A DNA stretch of 64,000 bases from Cohnella lupini (GCF_003386205.1 NZ_QRDY01000014.1:62001-126000), one strand, 5' to 3'. Positions 17,782 through 27,259 are shown, counted from the first letter of the stretch. Numbers and translations are program-made. The notes: generated from the letters alone by a model not told the origin.

Positions 17782-18645
17782 ATGATCATACATGAGACCG
17801 GAATTGGTTTATTACAGAAAACGTTATTGATTAGAAAAGAAAAAGGATTGTTTTTAACAGGAGTCTTCGGGATATTATTAGCGCTATTATGTTTGGTTTT
17901 TATGCTAGTTCATGGTAACAATGCTCCGCCTTACGGTGATTGGATCAAGCCGATAACTTTTAATTTTGCCTTGGGAGTCTTTTTAATAACTACATTCTTT
18001 ATGATGCCGTTAGCTAAGTTTAGTGTAACAGGGCAAAAAAGATTTAGTTGGCTGTTAATCATAACTGTACTATATGCCTATATGGTAGAAGTGATTCAGA
18101 CCTATCGCGGTGTGGATCCACGATTTGGCCAAGGTGATTTTTTGACAAATAAATTACCTGGTATATTGTTTGGTGTTATATCGCTTACGATTGTAGGTTT
18201 GTATGTAATCATTCTGATCAAATTTCTTGCCAAAAAACCAATGCAAGAACGTCCTTTGTTAGTCCTAGGCATACGGTATGGTTTTATTGCAACTATGCTA
18301 GGGTTTTCTTCAGGCATCTGGATGATTATTCTATCAAGCAGAATAACAGGATCAGGCGGTAATGTGATGACGATTCACTTTCTTGGCTTCCACGGGCTCC
18401 AGGCAATTCCCTTGATTGCATGGTTTCTGGAACGATCAAGACTCGACTTTTCCCGTTCTGTCCGCATAGTCCATACGTCGGCTTGGTTATGGCTATCAGC
18501 AATATGTTGTATGTTTGTACAGACCTATCAAGGATATTCCATTACCGCGATTACTCCAGCAATGATAGTAAGTAGTTTACTCCTTATTGTGTGGTTTTCT
18601 ATTTTGGTGCATTCTTTTTTACTTTATGTAAGGGAGAAAAGATAA
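17782..18645 (+). CDS. Polytopic membrane protein, unrecognised (287 aa)
   Basis: Integral membrane protein with about eight predicted helices and short loops. A segment reading YGDWIKPITFNFALGVFLITTFFMMPL and the loop QTYRGVDPRFGQGDF are distinctive but were not matched to a named family. A His-rich motif TIHFLGFHGLQAIPLIAWFLER lies around residue 200 and could bind a metal or haem (speculative). AAAAGGAGC precedes the ATG. The stop codon shares a base with the ATG of the DUF4097 gene, so the two form a coupled pair directly behind the two-component system. Confidence 0.75.
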   Translation: MIIHETGIGLLQKTLLIRKEKGLFLTGVFGILLALLCLVFMLVHGNNAPPYGDWIKPITFNFALGVFLITTFFMMPLAKFSVTGQKRFSWLLIITVLYAYMVEVIQTYRGVDPRFGQGDFLTNKLPGILFGVISLTIVGLYVIILIKFLAKKPMQERPLLVLGIRYGFIATMLGFSSGIWMIILSSRITGSGGNVMTIHFLGFHGLQAIPLIAWFLERSRLDFSRSVRIVHTSAWLWLSAICCMFVQTYQGYSITAITPAMIVSSLLLIVWFSILVHSFLLYVREKR

Positions 18646-19595
18646 TGAGAAAATGGATTATAGTCGCTTTCATTTTGCTGGTGATCGGATTGATTGGAAT
18701 AGGAGGGACATTTAGTATTGGTAACATGTTCGATCCTGGAGGCGTGAAGGTTGAGCAGAATCAGACGGTAGAAGGTGAAGGGGTAAGAAATATTAAGGTA
18801 CAATCCGGAAGCACTGATTTCCAGGTTGTGAAGGGTTCAACCAGCAAAATTAAAGCCTATTTAACTGGTCAAGCAAGCGAGAAATATGTGGACAAAATTA
18901 AATTGAATTTGAATCGGAACGGTGACGCAGTCAACGTTTCCGTGGAAAGCGATATCCGAGCCTCTATCGGCAACACCTTTCGCAATCTTAACCTCAAGTT
19001 AGAATTGCCTGAGCAGGAGTATAGTTCGTTCGTTCTTGAGTCGAACAACGGCGACTCGAACATATCGGAATTGTCGGCTGATACAATAAATCTAATTGGA
19101 CATTCGGGCAAAATGGATATGAGAGATTTGACAACCGGCACGCTCACGTCTCATGTCGACAGCGGCGATTCTGACATCACGGAAGTATACGCTAAGAAGA
19201 TCGATCTCAATGCCAGCTCGGGCAATATTACTATTGAGAAGCTAGAGGCAAGTAAGCTTACCATCAATGTGTCCAGCGGGGACATTAAAATATATGATGT
19301 AGATGCTGAACTCAATGTTAATGGTCACAGAAGTAACATTCGAGTGGAACTAGACGAATTGAAACATCCGATGGATATAAATTTAAGCAATGGTGAGGTC
19401 GTTATTGAGACGGATATCAAGCCGGCTTCCGCCCAATTTAAGTTGTATTCAGGTTCAGGCGATCTCAGCAACGAATGGGATGGGGCAAAGCAGTCGACGG
19501 ACGGAGAGGACATTAAGAATGTCGTTTTCGGAGAAGGCTTCACGCTGGTTCAAGTTGTAATCGGTTCGGGCAATTTATCTATCGGGCCGCGTTGA
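18645..19595 (+). CDS. DUF4097 family (LiaG-like) envelope protein
   Basis: Single-pass membrane protein with an outside beta-rich domain. The N-terminal signal anchor RKWIIVAFILLVIGLIGIGGTF is followed by DUF4097-type repeats of short beta strands (SDFQVVKGSTSKIKAYLTG, LNASSGNITIEKLEASKLTINVSSGDIKIYDV, GSGDLSNEW), recalling the SG(N/D)(I/V) rungs of this family. LiaG of the Lia cell-envelope stress operon is the best-known relative. Its placement behind a NarL-type two-component system supports an envelope-stress role, but LiaF and LiaH are missing. Start at ATG 18645 (AGGGAGA upstream); a longer frame from 18591 lies inside the previous gene. Confidence 0.85.
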   Translation: MRKWIIVAFILLVIGLIGIGGTFSIGNMFDPGGVKVEQNQTVEGEGVRNIKVQSGSTDFQVVKGSTSKIKAYLTGQASEKYVDKIKLNLNRNGDAVNVSVESDIRASIGNTFRNLNLKLELPEQEYSSFVLESNNGDSNISELSADTINLIGHSGKMDMRDLTTGTLTSHVDSGDSDITEVYAKKIDLNASSGNITIEKLEASKLTINVSSGDIKIYDVDAELNVNGHRSNIRVELDELKHPMDINLSNGEVVIETDIKPASAQFKLYSGSGDLSNEWDGAKQSTDGEDIKNVVFGEGFTLVQVVIGSGNLSIGPR

Positions 19596-19980
19596 TTTAG
19601 AAGGACAAGAACATACATCGATTCTCGTGAAGACAAGAACTTGCATAGTTTGTCACGCGGCTTCGAATTTGGAGCCGAGGGGATCTGAAGAAGAAGAGTT
19701 TCATTAAGCCTCCCTCAGAGAATAAGGATTTTCTCACGAATGCTCGCTCATTGGCAGGATTTCAAATTTATGTTTAATAAGAGTTTATATGAGTGGATAA
19801 TGTCGGCTAAGAAGTTCCGTTTGAGCGCATGCGGGAACAGAAGGTGTTTGCGACGCGGATCAAGTGCTGGTTCACAATCAACCGCAAACACCATATCTAT
19901 CAGAGGAGCTTGCCGCTTCGGAACCAAGGGGTGAGAAAGATCATAGGGTTAACCCGTAGCATATGATTATTTTCATGTTC
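19596..19980. other. Gene-free stretch, possible decayed coding DNA
   Basis: Several short open stretches in different frames and no start with a ribosome-binding site. The composition is like coding DNA in places (for instance around 19840-19935), so it may hold remnants of a lost gene; no family could be named. Confidence 0.35.
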
Positions 19981-20018
19981 AAAGGATGAACTTATGTACT
20001 AACATAGGCTCATCCTTT
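19981..20018 (+). terminator. Hairpin terminator
   Basis: AAGGATGA-AC-TTATGT / ACATA-GGC-TCATCCTT with TTTTT following; separates the DUF4097 region from the next membrane gene. Confidence 0.75.
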
Positions 20019-20099
20019 TTCTTATACTGAAAGCATCCCAGTAAGGGATTCACTATTAAATCGCTAACTACAACATGAATTGAAGGGAGATTTTCATTT

Positions 20100-20705
20100 A
20101 TGACTCATACACCAAACATTATTCCAAGAGCCGCGGTTGTTGGAACGGCATCCGGCGTATTTTTTATGGCACTTTTCGGAACTCTGTGGGCTTACACTGG
20201 AATTATGGGACTGCAAGGCCGGGGGCTTCCATTGTTGTTAGTCATTGCTGGAATCATAGGCGCGTCACTGTTCATCGGAGGATTTTCACTCATAAGCGCA
20301 TCTCGAAAATTAACGAATCAGGCATCTTCAACAGACGTACGGTTAGAAAAGCATACAAGACTATGGTTCAACCTTATTTTCGCTGCGGAAGGAATTGCTG
20401 TCGCAATTACGATTGCTGTTTGCAACGCTACCGGGCACACTGAACTAATCCCTCTTGTCATAGCTATTATTGTCGGCGTTCATTTTTTCCCTTTGGCTCC
20501 TCTATTCCAAGTCAGACTTTATTATTGGACAGGCGCGCTCCTATGTTTGCTCGCTATCGTTACATGGCTGTTCGTGCCTTCGGAGTTCATGATAGGGGAT
20601 CATCAAGTCAATGCATTTATGTCAATAACGGGCCTTGGTTCCGCTTTGATCCTGTGGGCAACCGGTCTGGCTATTTTGCGGATAGGCAGAGGATTGGTTA
20701 GATGA
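20100..20705 (+). CDS. Integral membrane protein, unrecognised (201 aa)
   Basis: About six transmembrane helices in 201 residues, in three hairpins: AAVVGTASGVFFMALFGTLWAY, LPLLLVIAGIIGASLFIGGFSLI, a charged cytoplasmic loop (SRKLTNQASSTDVRLEKHTRLW), then four further hydrophobic segments. No catalytic signature. GAAGGGAG lies upstream of the ATG at 20100. Probably monocistronic. Family not recognised with confidence. Confidence 0.7.
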   Translation: MTHTPNIIPRAAVVGTASGVFFMALFGTLWAYTGIMGLQGRGLPLLLVIAGIIGASLFIGGFSLISASRKLTNQASSTDVRLEKHTRLWFNLIFAAEGIAVAITIAVCNATGHTELIPLVIAIIVGVHFFPLAPLFQVRLYYWTGALLCLLAIVTWLFVPSEFMIGDHQVNAFMSITGLGSALILWATGLAILRIGRGLVR

Positions 20706-20716
20706 TGTAAGGCCGA

Positions 20717-20875
20717 TTGACCGAACGCGAGGGTGAGCAATTTTTTATTATTGTTGTTGTTGTTGTTGTTGTTGTTGTGACAATAATTTTGGGCGTCAGA
20801 TATCAAGCCTACGGGTCCCGAGGGAAAGGATGTTACCGGTATGTCAAGTATTCGATTAGTAGCTGAAAATACAGA
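20717..20875 (+). CDS. Possible poly-valine membrane peptide over a GTT repeat
   Basis: From TTG at 20717 a frame of about 50 codons reads TEREGEQFFII, nine consecutive valines encoded by eight GTT and one GTG, then TIILGVRYQAYGSRGKG and a short tail to TGA. The valine run would form a transmembrane segment. The ribosome-binding site is weak, so expression is uncertain. Slippage in the 9-unit trinucleotide repeat would change helix length without shifting frame. Confidence 0.25.
20751..20779. repeat. TTG/GTT trinucleotide microsatellite
   Basis: More than nine uninterrupted TTG units, continuing from TTATTA upstream. Such perfect trinucleotide runs are rare in bacterial chromosomes. Confidence 0.9.
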
Positions 20876-20945
20876 GGGCGAAGCTTTGTATTCCAATCAA
20901 GTCTTGAGGAGTATCGTCCAAGAGGTACTAGTCGAAGGGGAGTGA
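20841..20945 (+). CDS. Short ORF or 5'-truncated gene remnant (34 aa)
   Basis: ATG at 20841 opens MSSIRLVAENTEGEALYSN and ends VQEVLVEGE at TGA 20943-20945. The same frame is open upstream to about 20787 with protein-like composition (SDIKPTGPEGKDVTG), suggesting a longer gene that lost its 5' end. Its stop directly abuts the ATG of a second short ORF. No family recognised. Confidence 0.3.
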   Translation: MSSIRLVAENTEGEALYSNQVLRSIVQEVLVEGE

Positions 20946-21035
20946 ATGACGAATGCGGAATACGATCCAACGGGCGAAGAGTGGCACCGAAAGTCGGCGG
21001 AAGCGGATGAAAGAACGATCGCTAGGCAGATATGA
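20946..21035 (+). CDS. Short ORF (29 aa), unrecognised
   Basis: ATG at 20946 follows the previous TGA directly and reads MTNAEYDPTGEEWHRKSAEA to ARQI, hydrophilic and helix-prone. GAAGGGGAG upstream could serve as ribosome-binding site. A clear terminator follows at 21082-21120, so this region is probably transcribed. Function unknown; may be a remnant. Confidence 0.35.
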   Translation: MTNAEYDPTGEEWHRKSAEADERTIARQI

Positions 21036-21081
21036 TGCATAACGTGTAATTCGGTCACTAATCGCAAGGGTAAGGGATAAC

Positions 21082-21120
21082 AAGGACGAAGCTGCGCGTT
21101 ACGGCTGCTTCGTCCTTTTT
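21082..21120 (+). terminator. Rho-independent terminator
   Basis: AAGGACGAAGC-TGC / GGC-TGCTTCGTCCTT stem followed by a T run, upstream of the SLH giant gene. Confidence 0.85.
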
Positions 21121-21239
21121 ACCGTGTTCGGGGCTGGTTTTCGACAAAATGCAAGCCATTTTACCGGTATTTTACCGGAGGCTTGTATGCTTGAGAAAAA
21201 AGCGTCGTTTTTAGGCGGATTTCGAAAGGTGGAGTTGTA

Positions 21240-24200
21240 GTGGTAAGTAAAATGCAAGGATGGGGAATTCGGTTCGTTGCGTGTTTGCTTGTCTTAACGT
21301 TGCTTGCGCAATTCGTTCCGGCTCCGGAACGGGCTAACGCGGAAGCTCCGGCATCCGAGGCTTTGGAAGAACTCATCGCGGCGGTAGGGGCCGAGTCGGC
21401 AAACCCGAAATCCGAACCGTCCGATATTGCCGGCCATTGGGCGAAGACCGCCATTCAGGCTTGGTTGAATAACGGGTTGATTAACGGCTTTCCGGACGGT
21501 AGCTTTCGTCCGGACGCCGACGTAAGCCGAGCGGAGCTGGCGGCGATCGTCAACAGGGCTTATGGGTATACGAAGGCGGCGGCCGGTTCCTTCGCGGACG
21601 TGCCGGACGGGAAGTGGTACGCTTCGGACGCGGCGCGCGCCAAAGAAGCCGGATACATGCAGGGAGACGCCAAAGGCTTGTTCCGGCCGGAAGCATCAAT
21701 AACGAGGGAAGAGGCGGCGGTCATTCTTGCGCGCCTGTTGAAGCTGGATACGTCGGCAAAGGCGAACGAAGCGCAAGCCTCCAAGTTCGCGGACGCGAAG
21801 CAAATCGCGGTATGGGGACGCGAGGCCGTCGGCGCCGTCGTCTCGGCGGGGATCATGAAAGGAGCCGAGGGCAACCGGTTCAAGCCCGGCAAGTCGCTGA
21901 CGCGCGCCGAGACGGTCGTTATTCTCGATCGGGCCCGCGCGTCGGAGAATGTCGCCGTGCCGGAGAACGCTACCGTGCCGGCCTCCATCGATAAAGCCGG
22001 AACGTACGGCCCGGCTTCCGGGACGGCGACGATCGAGGGCGACGTGGCGATCAACGTACCGAACGTCGTTCTTAGAAACGTCTCGATCAAAGGGGATTTG
22101 CTGCTCGGAGAGGGAATCGGCGAAGGCGACGTTACGCTCGACCGCGTCGTCGTCGAAGGGACGACGACCGTCAAAGGCGGCGGCCATAACAGCGTGCACA
22201 TTCTGGATTCGACGCTGACCCGCGTATTCGTGACGAAAGTGAACGGACATGTCCGGGTCGTCATCGAGGGCTCGACGGCCGTCGATCAGGTGACGGTCGA
22301 ATCGGGAGCGACGCTGCAGGTAGCGGGCGGAAGCGGGGCGAGCTACGGCACCGTAACGGTATCGACGACCGGGGAAGTGACGCTGGACGGCGACTTCCCG
22401 AACGTCGTGCTCGTGGCGGCCGCGCAAGTGACCGTTACGAGCGGCAAGGTCGACAGTCTGACCTTGACGGACAAAGCCGCCGGCGCGAACGTGACGTTGA
22501 ACGCGAACGTTCAAGTCGGCGTCGTGAACGCGGACGCGGCGGCAACGATCAAAGGAGACGGCAAAATCGGCACCGCGTCCGTTACGGTTGCCGGCGTGAC
22601 GATCGAGCAAAAGCCGGATCAGATGATCGTGGCGGACGGCATTTCCGCCCAAATCGGCGGATCGGCCGTGGAGGGTTCCGACTCGAGCTCGAGCTCGGGT
22701 GGCTCCGGCTCGGGTTCGAATTCGGGCTCCGGCTCGGGTTCGAACCCAGGTTCGGGTCCGGGCTCGGGTCCGGGCTCGGGTACAGGTCCGGGTTCGGGCG
22801 GCGGGCCGGTCGTGACGCCGGTGTCGGTAACGGTAAGCAGTCCGTCGGCAGCCGGTTTCGATCTGAAGTTTACGCCGGCGGTTCCGAACATGACGATCGC
22901 GAACGTCGTCATGGTGAATGAAGACGGCATGCCCGCGCTCGTATCCAAGCTCCGCAGCGCGGATGAAGGAGCGAATTATCGGGCGGACGGCTTCTTGACG
23001 GGCGGCGCCACGTATTCCTTATCGCTCGTCATGCCGGGATATACGTTCGGAGGAAGCAAGACGGTCTTTGTTCCCGATCTGCCCGCCGTCACCGGTGCCT
23101 TAGTGACGCCGGATTTGACGAAACTGATTATATCGTTCAGCAAACCGCTTGCCGATTTGCCTGAATCGCCCTCGGGCTTCTCGCTTGCGGATTCCGGCGC
23201 GCCAGTCTCGATAGAGGGAGTATCGCTGTCGGAAACGAAGACCCGGATCGAGCTGACGCTCGGCACGGCGGTACATCCGAATGCGCTGGAGCTTGGCTAC
23301 ATGCCGGGAGCGATCCGATCGGCCGATGGCAAGGTGCTGCCAGCGTTAACCCACCGAATCTTTACCGACGGCAGCGCGCCTAGCGGTAGAGCGGCTTACG
23401 ATCGGATGCTCGGCATGACGGCCGTCGACGCCGCAACCGATCTGAAAGACAACGCGGGAGTGGACGCAAGTACCGCCGCCAAGGCGCTGATCGAAGGCGG
23501 CTACAACACGAACGGACTTATTAAAGCACTGAATACCGTGTACGGGATCAGCAACGAGAACATGCCAGGGATGCTTTTGCCGAGCGGCATCAGCGTCTAT
23601 CATCTGTTGCTTGGCATGAAGGAAGCCGGCATCCTGAACGTCAACAACTTGGGCAAAAACTTCGCATACTTAAACGGCGAATCCGACGATTGGGTAAGGG
23701 CGCTGCATCAGGCGGGCTACACCGACGAGCAAGTCTCGGATATCAGTTGGTTCTTCCCGAACGCCAAGCTGACGGAATCGTTGCGGAAATATTACGACAC
23801 GACGAATGTACGCGCCGTGGAAATATTGAATACGATAACAAGCTTCTCCAACGACGTGGGACAGGTGCTTAAAGAGGTATACGGAAACGACGACAGTCAA
23901 GCCGCCACGACAATGAAAGCGGCGGGCATCGACGCCAGCCGCGCGGGCCTAACGCTGAAGAACGTCTATGGCGACGATCCGGACAGAATCGCGGCGCTTC
24001 TCAAGGATAACGGGTACGCCGCCGTTGACGTGGGCGACATGCTGTACCTCGATTACGGCGCGACGCCTAAGGAAATGGCTCTTGCGCTCCGGGGAGCAGG
24101 CTATTCGACCGGCGATGTATTTAGCGGTTTGCGTTACGTGGTGCCTATCGAATCGGCGATGAAGTTCGCGTATAACGCCAAGGAGTTTTACGAGTTTTTC

Positions 24201-27200
24201 TTCTCGGCCTCCGGCGGTCGCGTCAACTACACCGCCCAGCATATGATCCGCGGCGGCTTTTCGGCGGTCGAAATCGCCGGCCAATTGAAAGCGCACGGCG
24301 ACGTTCAGTCGAGGAACGACCTAATGTCGCAATTGCTCGTAACGGACCCGCCGATTTATAATGATCTTCCTCGTGTCGAGATCGGCGAAGCCGCGGACGC
24401 GGTTCGACGGACGTACGGCGGGACGCTCCTGCAAAACGCCGAAATGCTTGCGCAATTCGGTATTCCGACGGCTCTCACGAAGCAAGACGGGCAAAAGACG
24501 ATCGCCTACGCGCTCGGCCAGGCGGGCTTCAATCTGAGCGAGCTCCTGCAGTTCCTTGCGCCATCGAGCACGCTGACCGAGCAACAAGCGAGCAACGCGA
24601 TCATCGAATTGCGAGAGGTGGGCTTCCAGCTTGCCAGCTTGAGGTCCGTGCTTAATTCCCTTTCCTACAAGGTTTACCGGAGCTCTACCAATGCGAACTT
24701 TGTCAAGCTGCTCGCCCTGGGAGGTACCAATACGGAGACGAACCAGCCGATTCCGGGTTATTCCGTTGCGGAAATCGCCGGGTTTCTGATCGGAGCGGGA
24801 CTCGCCAACAATTACAACCTCGCCACTGACTTGCAAGCGGCCTTCACCAAGCTGGACACGGTTCGCGCGATGAAAGAAACGAGCGGGGCGACGATGGCCG
24901 ACATGCTCAGAGTGCTGAACGACACGAGGCTCTATCAAGGTAGCCAGTCGGACATATTGTTCGTGGGCGAAGTGCTGAAGGACCTTTACGGGGCAACTCC
25001 GATCGAGGCGATTCGCGCTTTACGGGGCTCCTACATCCCCGATTTATATCGAATTTACACGGTAAAAACCATTTTGTCCGAGTTATACGGCCATACGGAC
25101 ACGACGATTTTGATCCATGATCTTGCCGCAGCGGGATATACGACGTACCAGATCGCCGACGGTTTGCAACTGAACGCCGTTAGCTTTAAGAACGCAGGCT
25201 ATAACCCGGTCGAGGTCGCAAGATTTATGATGTATAAGAGCGGCGTTCAATTAAGCGAGATCGCGTTCGGCTTGAAAAACCTCGGCTACAGCCTGAACGA
25301 AGTGACAATGGCGTTGCGCAATTTGTTCGGCGGAGGCACGACCGATGCGATTATCAGGCAGGTAACGGAGTTGCTGACCGCTACCGTCAACGGATATGAC
25401 GGTGCGGATATCCAGGCAGCGGTCGGGGAGGTATTCGGCGTCGATCCTTTCGCCGCGCTGGCCAAAGAGATGCACGATCGCAACACCGCTACGGCGACGC
25501 AAGCAGCCACGAATCTCAAGAGCTCTTTGGGCGTCGAGGATCCCGTCGCGATGGCCAGAGGGCTTGCCGCCGCCGGCTATTCGCGGGAAGACGTGATCGC
25601 CGCAATTTTCCAAGCGTATTGCGAAGGGTATATTTACTCGGCCAACGCCGTATCGACGATGGACAACGTCATAGCGACCGTCTTTCCGGAGGTAACGGAC
25701 AGATTGGACGCGACGTTGCGCGCATCCGACGTCCGTACGCCGAAGTATGCCATTCACGTACTGCAAACGCTGAGCGTTTCGCTAAGCGACACGATTGGCA
25801 TTCTCTCCCGCGTCTACGGGTTAAACGCCGTCGATACGCTGGATGAATTGCTGCAAGTTCGCTCGTTCTCCAACGATAAGGAAGTCATCAACGCCGTCGG
25901 CGCGTATTTCGCCCGATCGGGTATCGAGGTTTACGTCGCCATGCTGCAAACGAAAAGAAATATGCCCTCTTCCGACGTGGTCATTCACTTACAGCAGAGC
26001 TTCGACATCGACGACGGCATGGAGCTCGCGCGGCTGATGATTCAAGCCGGTTATTCGCAAACGGGCGTTCTCTACGCGATCGGCCACGATTTCCACGGCG
26101 AGACCGCCGAACAATACGCGCTCGTCCTGGTGCAACTGTACGGCAACGGCGACTTGTCGAAGGTCGCGACTGAGCTGTCCAAGTTAAACCAAACGCCGTT
26201 GCAGACGTATTTGGCGCTCAAGCGCGCGTTGCCGAGCAAATCGCAGGGCGACATTCTCGTCGCGATGAAGGAAGCCGGCTACTTCTACACGATTCTGTAC
26301 GATGTCATGCTGGACTCGGAATTCGGCAAGGGAGACGCTACAGCCATCGCGCAGCTTCGCAGCCTGGGGTTGCGGCCGGAGAACGCCTACCATCTCCTTC
26401 GACTTCAGTGGGGCTACGACTGGAAAAGCGTCATACAAAATCTAATGTCGCTCGGCTATTCGCTCGAGGACATCGGACGCGCGGTCGACAGCGAAGCCGA
26501 GAACGCGCAGATTTACACGGCTATGCGCTCGTTGAACCTTCCGATCGAGAAAGCAGCCGTCATCGGGTACGCGATGGACGAAAGCCGTGCGTGGATGATC
26601 ACTCATCTCTATCAGGCAGGCTGGACGGAGCTCGGCGATTCGGTCGAAGCGCTCAAGGCAACGAAGGAAGATCCGAAGTATTACGTGGAAGATCTCTGGG
26701 GAGCCAAGCCTTCTCAAAGTTGGACGCTTGAGAAGATTGCCTCCGAGATATCCAGGCATTCGGAACTGACGCTCGTCGAGCTCGGTTATTCGATGAAGAT
26801 CGCGAAAACGACCAGCGGCACCAAATACTTTTCCGATTGGCAGGTTTACCTCGCTCTCAAAGAGGTGGCGGATATCGGGGTAAGCTTCATCAACGACGAG
26901 CTCGACAGCGCGATCAGCGCGATGCTGACCGACCTCAAGGAAGGCATCCCGTTCGCGATTATGCGGGAAGCGGGATGGGAGGCCGACGATCTCGCGAAGA
27001 TCATGCAACGGCTCGGCTGGAACTGGATCCCGGCGTGCATCCAGTTGGTGCAAGCGGGCTACGACGCCGGAGATACTTGGGATGCCTTATGGGACGTCTA
27101 CCGAAACGAACTCGGATTCCAAATTCTTAACATCATGTCAGCCGTCGCTCCGCTCGCTTCGCTCGGCTTGGCCGATAACTTGACGCTCTTCCAGTCTGCC

Positions 27201-27251
27201 GTGCGATTCGCCATGAACAAAGCCATGATGTCCTACTTCACGCAACGATAA
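21240..27251 (+). CDS. Giant SLH-domain surface protein with helical repeat array (2003 aa)
   Basis: Exported wall-attached protein. Signal peptide over residues 1-36 (LLVLTLLAQFVPAPERANAEA); three SLH domains at about 61-110, 117-170 and 183-232 (DIAGHWAK...GLINGFPDGSFRP, FADVPDGKWYASD, FADAKQIAVW...FKPGKSLTRAE), which bind pyruvylated secondary wall polymer; a beta-rich, helix-like region at 255-460; and a Gly/Ser/Pro linker at 480-523. A fibronectin-like pair of beta domains at 526-710 is followed by about 1,280 residues of degenerate helical repeats built on LKxAGYS-xxEVAxxL and LxxVYGxxPxxAxxxL. GTG start at 21240 with AAAGGTGGA upstream. The repeat array is not a family I recognise. Monocistronic; an IS remnant starts nine bases after the stop. 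Confidence 0.9.
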   Translation: MVSKMQGWGIRFVACLLVLTLLAQFVPAPERANAEAPASEALEELIAAVGAESANPKSEPSDIAGHWAKTAIQAWLNNGLINGFPDGSFRPDADVSRAELAAIVNRAYGYTKAAAGSFADVPDGKWYASDAARAKEAGYMQGDAKGLFRPEASITREEAAVILARLLKLDTSAKANEAQASKFADAKQIAVWGREAVGAVVSAGIMKGAEGNRFKPGKSLTRAETVVILDRARASENVAVPENATVPASIDKAGTYGPASGTATIEGDVAINVPNVVLRNVSIKGDLLLGEGIGEGDVTLDRVVVEGTTTVKGGGHNSVHILDSTLTRVFVTKVNGHVRVVIEGSTAVDQVTVESGATLQVAGGSGASYGTVTVSTTGEVTLDGDFPNVVLVAAAQVTVTSGKVDSLTLTDKAAGANVTLNANVQVGVVNADAAATIKGDGKIGTASVTVAGVTIEQKPDQMIVADGISAQIGGSAVEGSDSSSSSGGSGSGSNSGSGSGSNPGSGPGSGPGSGTGPGSGGGPVVTPVSVTVSSPSAAGFDLKFTPAVPNMTIANVVMVNEDGMPALVSKLRSADEGANYRADGFLTGGATYSLSLVMPGYTFGGSKTVFVPDLPAVTGALVTPDLTKLIISFSKPLADLPESPSGFSLADSGAPVSIEGVSLSETKTRIELTLGTAVHPNALELGYMPGAIRSADGKVLPALTHRIFTDGSAPSGRAAYDRMLGMTAVDAATDLKDNAGVDASTAAKALIEGGYNTNGLIKALNTVYGISNENMPGMLLPSGISVYHLLLGMKEAGILNVNNLGKNFAYLNGESDDWVRALHQAGYTDEQVSDISWFFPNAKLTESLRKYYDTTNVRAVEILNTITSFSNDVGQVLKEVYGNDDSQAATTMKAAGIDASRAGLTLKNVYGDDPDRIAALLKDNGYAAVDVGDMLYLDYGATPKEMALALRGAGYSTGDVFSGLRYVVPIESAMKFAYNAKEFYEFFFSASGGRVNYTAQHMIRGGFSAVEIAGQLKAHGDVQSRNDLMSQLLVTDPPIYNDLPRVEIGEAADAVRRTYGGTLLQNAEMLAQFGIPTALTKQDGQKTIAYALGQAGFNLSELLQFLAPSSTLTEQQASNAIIELREVGFQLASLRSVLNSLSYKVYRSSTNANFVKLLALGGTNTETNQPIPGYSVAEIAGFLIGAGLANNYNLATDLQAAFTKLDTVRAMKETSGATMADMLRVLNDTRLYQGSQSDILFVGEVLKDLYGATPIEAIRALRGSYIPDLYRIYTVKTILSELYGHTDTTILIHDLAAAGYTTYQIADGLQLNAVSFKNAGYNPVEVARFMMYKSGVQLSEIAFGLKNLGYSLNEVTMALRNLFGGGTTDAIIRQVTELLTATVNGYDGADIQAAVGEVFGVDPFAALAKEMHDRNTATATQAATNLKSSLGVEDPVAMARGLAAAGYSREDVIAAIFQAYCEGYIYSANAVSTMDNVIATVFPEVTDRLDATLRASDVRTPKYAIHVLQTLSVSLSDTIGILSRVYGLNAVDTLDELLQVRSFSNDKEVINAVGAYFARSGIEVYVAMLQTKRNMPSSDVVIHLQQSFDIDDGMELARLMIQAGYSQTGVLYAIGHDFHGETAEQYALVLVQLYGNGDLSKVATELSKLNQTPLQTYLALKRALPSKSQGDILVAMKEAGYFYTILYDVMLDSEFGKGDATAIAQLRSLGLRPENAYHLLRLQWGYDWKSVIQNLMSLGYSLEDIGRAVDSEAENAQIYTAMRSLNLPIEKAAVIGYAMDESRAWMITHLYQAGWTELGDSVEALKATKEDPKYYVEDLWGAKPSQSWTLEKIASEISRHSELTLVELGYSMKIAKTTSGTKYFSDWQVYLALKEVADIGVSFINDELDSAISAMLTDLKEGIPFAIMREAGWEADDLAKIMQRLGWNWIPACIQLVQAGYDAGDTWDALWDVYRNELGFQILNIMSAVAPLASLGLADNLTLFQSAVRFAMNKAMMSYFTQR
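22677..22808 (+). repeat. Gly/Ser/Pro-coding low-complexity tract
   Basis: Imperfect tandem GGCTCGGGTTCG / GGCTCCGGC units encoding the SGSGSNPGSGPGSG linker between the beta region and the following domains of the SLH protein. A likely site of length variation between strains. Confidence 0.85.
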
Positions 27252-27259
27252 TTAGAGAA

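Noticed and set aside
19620-19710. CxxCH haem-binding-like motif in a short frame (CIVCHAAS)
   Set aside because: Frame is short, has no start or ribosome-binding site, and the motif is likely chance.
21560-22652. Long minus-strand ORFs opposite the SLH gene
   Set aside because: High-GC codon-position shadow of the real gene; Arg/His-rich composition and no ribosome-binding sites.
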